In this document: positions 61,736-64,000 of the stretch, piece after piece
Layout of the letters: every line of letters starts with the position of its first letter
Position numbering within the stretch: position 1 is the stretch's first letter
NCBI RefSeq assembly: GCF_002086485.1
Contig: NZ_MVHF01000033.1
Location: forward strand, 1 to 64,000
Direction: 5' to 3'
From: Mycobacterium aquaticum
Lineage (GTDB): Bacteria > Actinomycetota > Actinomycetes > Mycobacteriales > Mycobacteriaceae
Length of the DNA stretch: 64,000 nucleotides
Translations under genes and position numbers: made by a program
The notes under the pieces: model-generated
What the model saw: the letters and a program-made list of their open reading frames with translations, nothing else
Databases searched by the model: none
What the model was told of the DNA's origin: nothing

Positions 61736-62845
61736 TCACGGCCCGTCTGCATCTGCTGCTGCCGCATGTTGCAGATCGACATGGTGGCAGACCTGGTTGC
61801 CGCCCGCGTTCTTGGCCGCGTACATGGCCAGGTCGGCGGCATCGATGGCATCGTCGAGGAACTGCGATGCCCGCGATGCGGCGGCAGCGTCGAGTGGCGC
61901 GCTCGCACTACCGACACTTGCAGTGGTCGGGAAGGGGATGGCTGCGATCGCGCGGCAGATTCGCTCGGCGAGTTCGTTGGGGCGCGGGGTGCGATGGATG
62001 TCGGCGACGACGAACTCCTCACCCCCGAGCCGCCCGATCACCGAGGCCGACGGGCAGTTGTCCCGCAGCGCCGCGCCGACCCGCGCCAGCGCCCAGTCCC
62101 CGCGCGCATGTCCCCACGTGTCGTTGAGCAGTTTGAAGTTGTCCAGGTCGATGACGAGTACCACCAGATGAGCCCCGGCGGCCTGCTGGCGCAGCAGGCC
62201 TTGGACGGAGCGGTAGAAGGCGCGCCGCGTGTGTAGGCCGGTGAGTGGATCATGATCGGACACAGTGAGATCCGAACGCAGGGTGTGCACCAGCGACCGG
62301 ATGCCGAACGGCACGCCGATGTTGAGCGCCGCGACCGTCACCGCGGCGGCGATGGCCAAGGCGATGTCGCCGGTGTCTTTGATGAGCCGAACCACGAAGA
62401 TGGCGGAGCATAGCGCACATACCGCGAAATTGCCGATGACATAGCGCAGCGTGTGGAAGTAGGCGATGAATCCGCCGAGCACCGCGAAGACCACACAACC
62501 CATCAGAGCCGAGTACGGATTGGACATCGTCGCGCAGCCGAGGCCCGTCATCCCGCTTGCCGCCAGCAGGAACAGCGACGACTGTCGTCTGCTCGGCCAG
62601 TGCACGAGCCACATGAGTGCACCGAGAAATCCAGCTGCGGCCATACCCACCGCGACAGCCCTGGAGAGCGGATGATCGGGACCGTTCGGACTCCAGAGCA
62701 TCAGCAGCGGAAGCGTCGCGAGCACCGCGGTGTACAGCGCGGTCACCCACTGCCAGCGGCGCTGTAGGCCCCGATCCTGTATGTACGTGCTGAGCCAGTC
62801 GAACTGGTGAAGCTGTTGCGGCGCCCCGATCACCCCACGAGCCAT
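61736..62845 (-). CDS. GGDEF-domain diguanylate cyclase with membrane sensor
   Basis: This is a 369-residue protein. Six or so membrane helices (about 35-190) resemble a MASE-type sensor, with a GGDEF domain after them (about 200-350; FYRSVQGLLRQQAAG, then RLGGEEF). GGEEF is a catalytically competent signature, so it can make cyclic di-GMP from two GTP. No EAL phosphodiesterase domain is attached. Its stop lies next to the hrpA stop. Confidence 0.9.
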   Translation of the reverse strand: MARGVIGAPQQLHQFDWLSTYIQDRGLQRRWQWVTALYTAVLATLPLLMLWSPNGPDHPLSRAVAVGMAAAGFLGALMWLVHWPSRRQSSLFLLAASGMTGLGCATMSNPYSALMGCVVFAVLGGFIAYFHTLRYVIGNFAVCALCSAIFVVRLIKDTGDIALAIAAAVTVAALNIGVPFGIRSLVHTLRSDLTVSDHDPLTGLHTRRAFYRSVQGLLRQQAAGAHLVVLVIDLDNFKLLNDTWGHARGDWALARVGAALRDNCPSASVIGRLGGEEFVVADIHRTPRPNELAERICRAIAAIPFPTTASVGSASAPLDAAAASRASQFLDDAIDAADLAMYAAKNAGGNQVCHHVDLQHAAAADADGP

Positions 62846-62992
62846 GGTTCCTCACACCTCCGCATGTGCGGAATGTACGACATTTCACGTACGGTAGCTG
62901 CCGATACGCGAGGTTCGCCAGCTACCGTCCTGCCGGATGTTTCTGGTGGCTGAGTGGACCGACGGGCATCATTGGCAATGCCGTTGTCGGCG

Positions 62993-63898
62993 TCAACCGA
63001 TGACGTGTTCGATCTCGCCGATCCCGTCGAGCCTCAGGGAAAGGGTATCGCCCCGACGCAGCCAGTTTCCGGTCTCCATGCCGCTGCCGCCGGGTAGCGT
63101 GCCCGTGCCGAACAGCTCGCCCGGCAGCAGCTGCTCGCTGCGCGACGCGTGCGCGAGCACCTCGCCGAGCGTGTGCTGCATCCCGGCGCTGCACACCGTA
63201 CTGACCACGGACCCGTTGATCGCGACAGAGCCGGTGATCGCGTCGACGCGGGGCAGGATCTCGTCGGCGGTGACGGCGGTGTCCGACATCGAACTGGCGA
63301 AGTGCTTGGACTTCTGTGGGCCGAGCCCGCTCGCCATCTCCGCTCGTTGCACATCGCGGGCGCTGAAGTCGTTGAGTACCACGAACGCTCCGATCGCTGC
63401 GGTGGCCTCGGCTGGGGTCGCATCCAACAATGGTGCGGCCAGTACGAATCCGAGCTCCAGCTCGAAGTCCAGCGCACGCGAGTAGCTGGGCATGGGCATC
63501 GGCGTACCCGTCGGCACGAAGGTCTGCGCGTTGGACATGTAGTAGATCGGCTGCCGGTAGAACAGCGGCTTGGGTTTGAACTGGGGCACCGGGCGGCCGG
63601 TCACCCGCTCGTAGAGCGCGGTGACGCGGTGCAGGCCCGGGTGGAAGCGCTCGATCAGCCCGCGGGCCGCGTCGATGTTGTGCTGCTCGTAGAGCATGAA
63701 GTCGCGGAACGACAGCGGCTGAAACGGCAGCAGGTGCTCGCTGTGCCGCAGCTGGCGGTCGGCGGCGGCCGCCTCCCATGCGGCGTCGAACACCTTGCCG
63801 CCGAGCGCGGTACTGTCCGTCAGCGCCGTCCAATCGCCTTCCGTATCAGTGTATTCCAGCTGTAGCCCGGTATCGGTTCGGATCCGTCGTAGTTTCAT
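62993..63898 (-). CDS. Fumarylacetoacetate hydrolase family protein
   Basis: This is a 301-residue FAH-type protein with an N-terminal cap (about 1-115) and a catalytic fold. The metal site is in SRALDFELELGFVLA, NDFSARDVQRAEMASGLGPQKSKHF follows, and GELFGTGTLPGGSGMETG is at the end. The Lys, Arg and Glu residues typical of true FAH enzymes are seen in these stretches. It should hydrolyse a beta-diketone or acyl-pyruvate type substrate. It starts 30 bases downstream of the truncated BBE oxidase gene, with which it may be in one operon. Confidence 0.88.
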   Translation of the reverse strand: MKLRRIRTDTGLQLEYTDTEGDWTALTDSTALGGKVFDAAWEAAAADRQLRHSEHLLPFQPLSFRDFMLYEQHNIDAARGLIERFHPGLHRVTALYERVTGRPVPQFKPKPLFYRQPIYYMSNAQTFVPTGTPMPMPSYSRALDFELELGFVLAAPLLDATPAEATAAIGAFVVLNDFSARDVQRAEMASGLGPQKSKHFASSMSDTAVTADEILPRVDAITGSVAINGSVVSTVCSAGMQHTLGEVLAHASRSEQLLPGELFGTGTLPGGSGMETGNWLRRGDTLSLRLDGIGEIEHVIG

Positions 63899-63928
63899 GA
63901 TGCTCCGTCGGTCTCGGCGGGCGCCTGG

Positions 63929-64000
63929 TCACTGTGCACCCAACGCAGAGTAGATCAGGCCGGAGGGGTCGTAGTGCGAACGAACGGTGTTGAGCCGATC
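63929..64000 (-). CDS. 3' end of a FAD-linked BBE-type oxidoreductase (partial)
   Basis: Only the last 23 residues are in the window, ending in a stop at 63929-63931. They read DRLNTVRSHYDPSGLIYSAL, followed by GAQ. The H-Y-D-P-x-G-L motif is the characteristic end of berberine-bridge-enzyme-like flavoproteins, which oxidise sugars or alkaloid-like substrates. The rest lies beyond the right edge. It precedes the FAH-family gene on the same strand. Confidence 0.75.
   Translation of the reverse strand, partial: DRLNTVRSHYDPSGLIYSALGAQ

Overview
This window is chromosomal DNA from a high-GC actinobacterium, almost certainly an environmental, probably rapidly growing, Mycobacterium (Mycolicibacterium). 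Pointers are the SigK/RskA locus with its FAD-oxidoreductase, DUF1365 and CFA-synthase partners, three secreted cutinase-like proteins, a Ddn-type F420-dependent reductase, a mycobacterial-type methylenetetrahydrofolate reductase, a 13E12/DUF222 HNH protein with an SOS box, and many overlapping ATGA/GTGA gene junctions. All product names come from reading the sequence and from recalled knowledge of families; nothing was searched in a database. I see no rRNA, tRNA, CRISPR array, insertion sequence or integrase.

Layout. 0.2-7.2 kb: an amino-acid permease, a TetR/DMT-exporter/LysR group with a palindromic operator, and an epimerase/SRPBCC/kinase operon. 7.2-13.6 kb: the sigma-K locus, all on the minus strand. 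A FAD oxidoreductase, DUF1365, a CFA-synthase-like enzyme, sigK and rskA form one tight operon behind a SigK-like promoter. A second, consensus-perfect SigK promoter just after rskA drives an SDR and a SOUL haem-binding protein. 13.6-18.6 kb: a compact catabolic operon (flavin monooxygenase, RidA, DUF1028, M20 amidohydrolase, aspartate ammonia-lyase). 18.8-27.6 kb: a Tat-exported purple acid phosphatase, MgtE, small redox enzymes, a second M20 enzyme, and a TetR/amine-oxidase pair sharing an operator.

27.8-31.7 kb holds an ABC transporter operon (lipoprotein, methyltransferase, permease, ATPase). It is preceded by a cobalamin riboswitch whose 8-bp P1 helix can be read directly, and further upstream by a Zur-like palindrome on the promoter. 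31.9-47.8 kb: a Thr-rich lipoprotein with a 15-bp tandem repeat, a divergent SDR/enoyl-CoA hydratase pair with a TetR gene, cutinases, a DUF3516 helicase, a TrkA-like protein divergent from a K+/H+ antiporter, an LLM/DUF1684 pair, and a large FAD/Fe-S dehydrogenase with YggT. 47.9-64 kb: acyl-CoA dehydrogenases, a TetR gene with a palindromic operator, a RibH2-type lumazine synthase, the MTHFR-like protein, the SOS-box 13E12 gene, HrpA, a GGDEF protein, two fumarylacetoacetate-hydrolase-family enzymes, and the 3' end of a BBE-type FAD oxidase at the right edge.

The parts most worth testing are the extended SigK regulon (SDR and SOUL), the joint Zur/cobalamin control of the transporter, the RidA/DUF1028/M20/AspA operon as a possible N-acyl-aspartate pathway, and the SOS control of the 13E12 gene.
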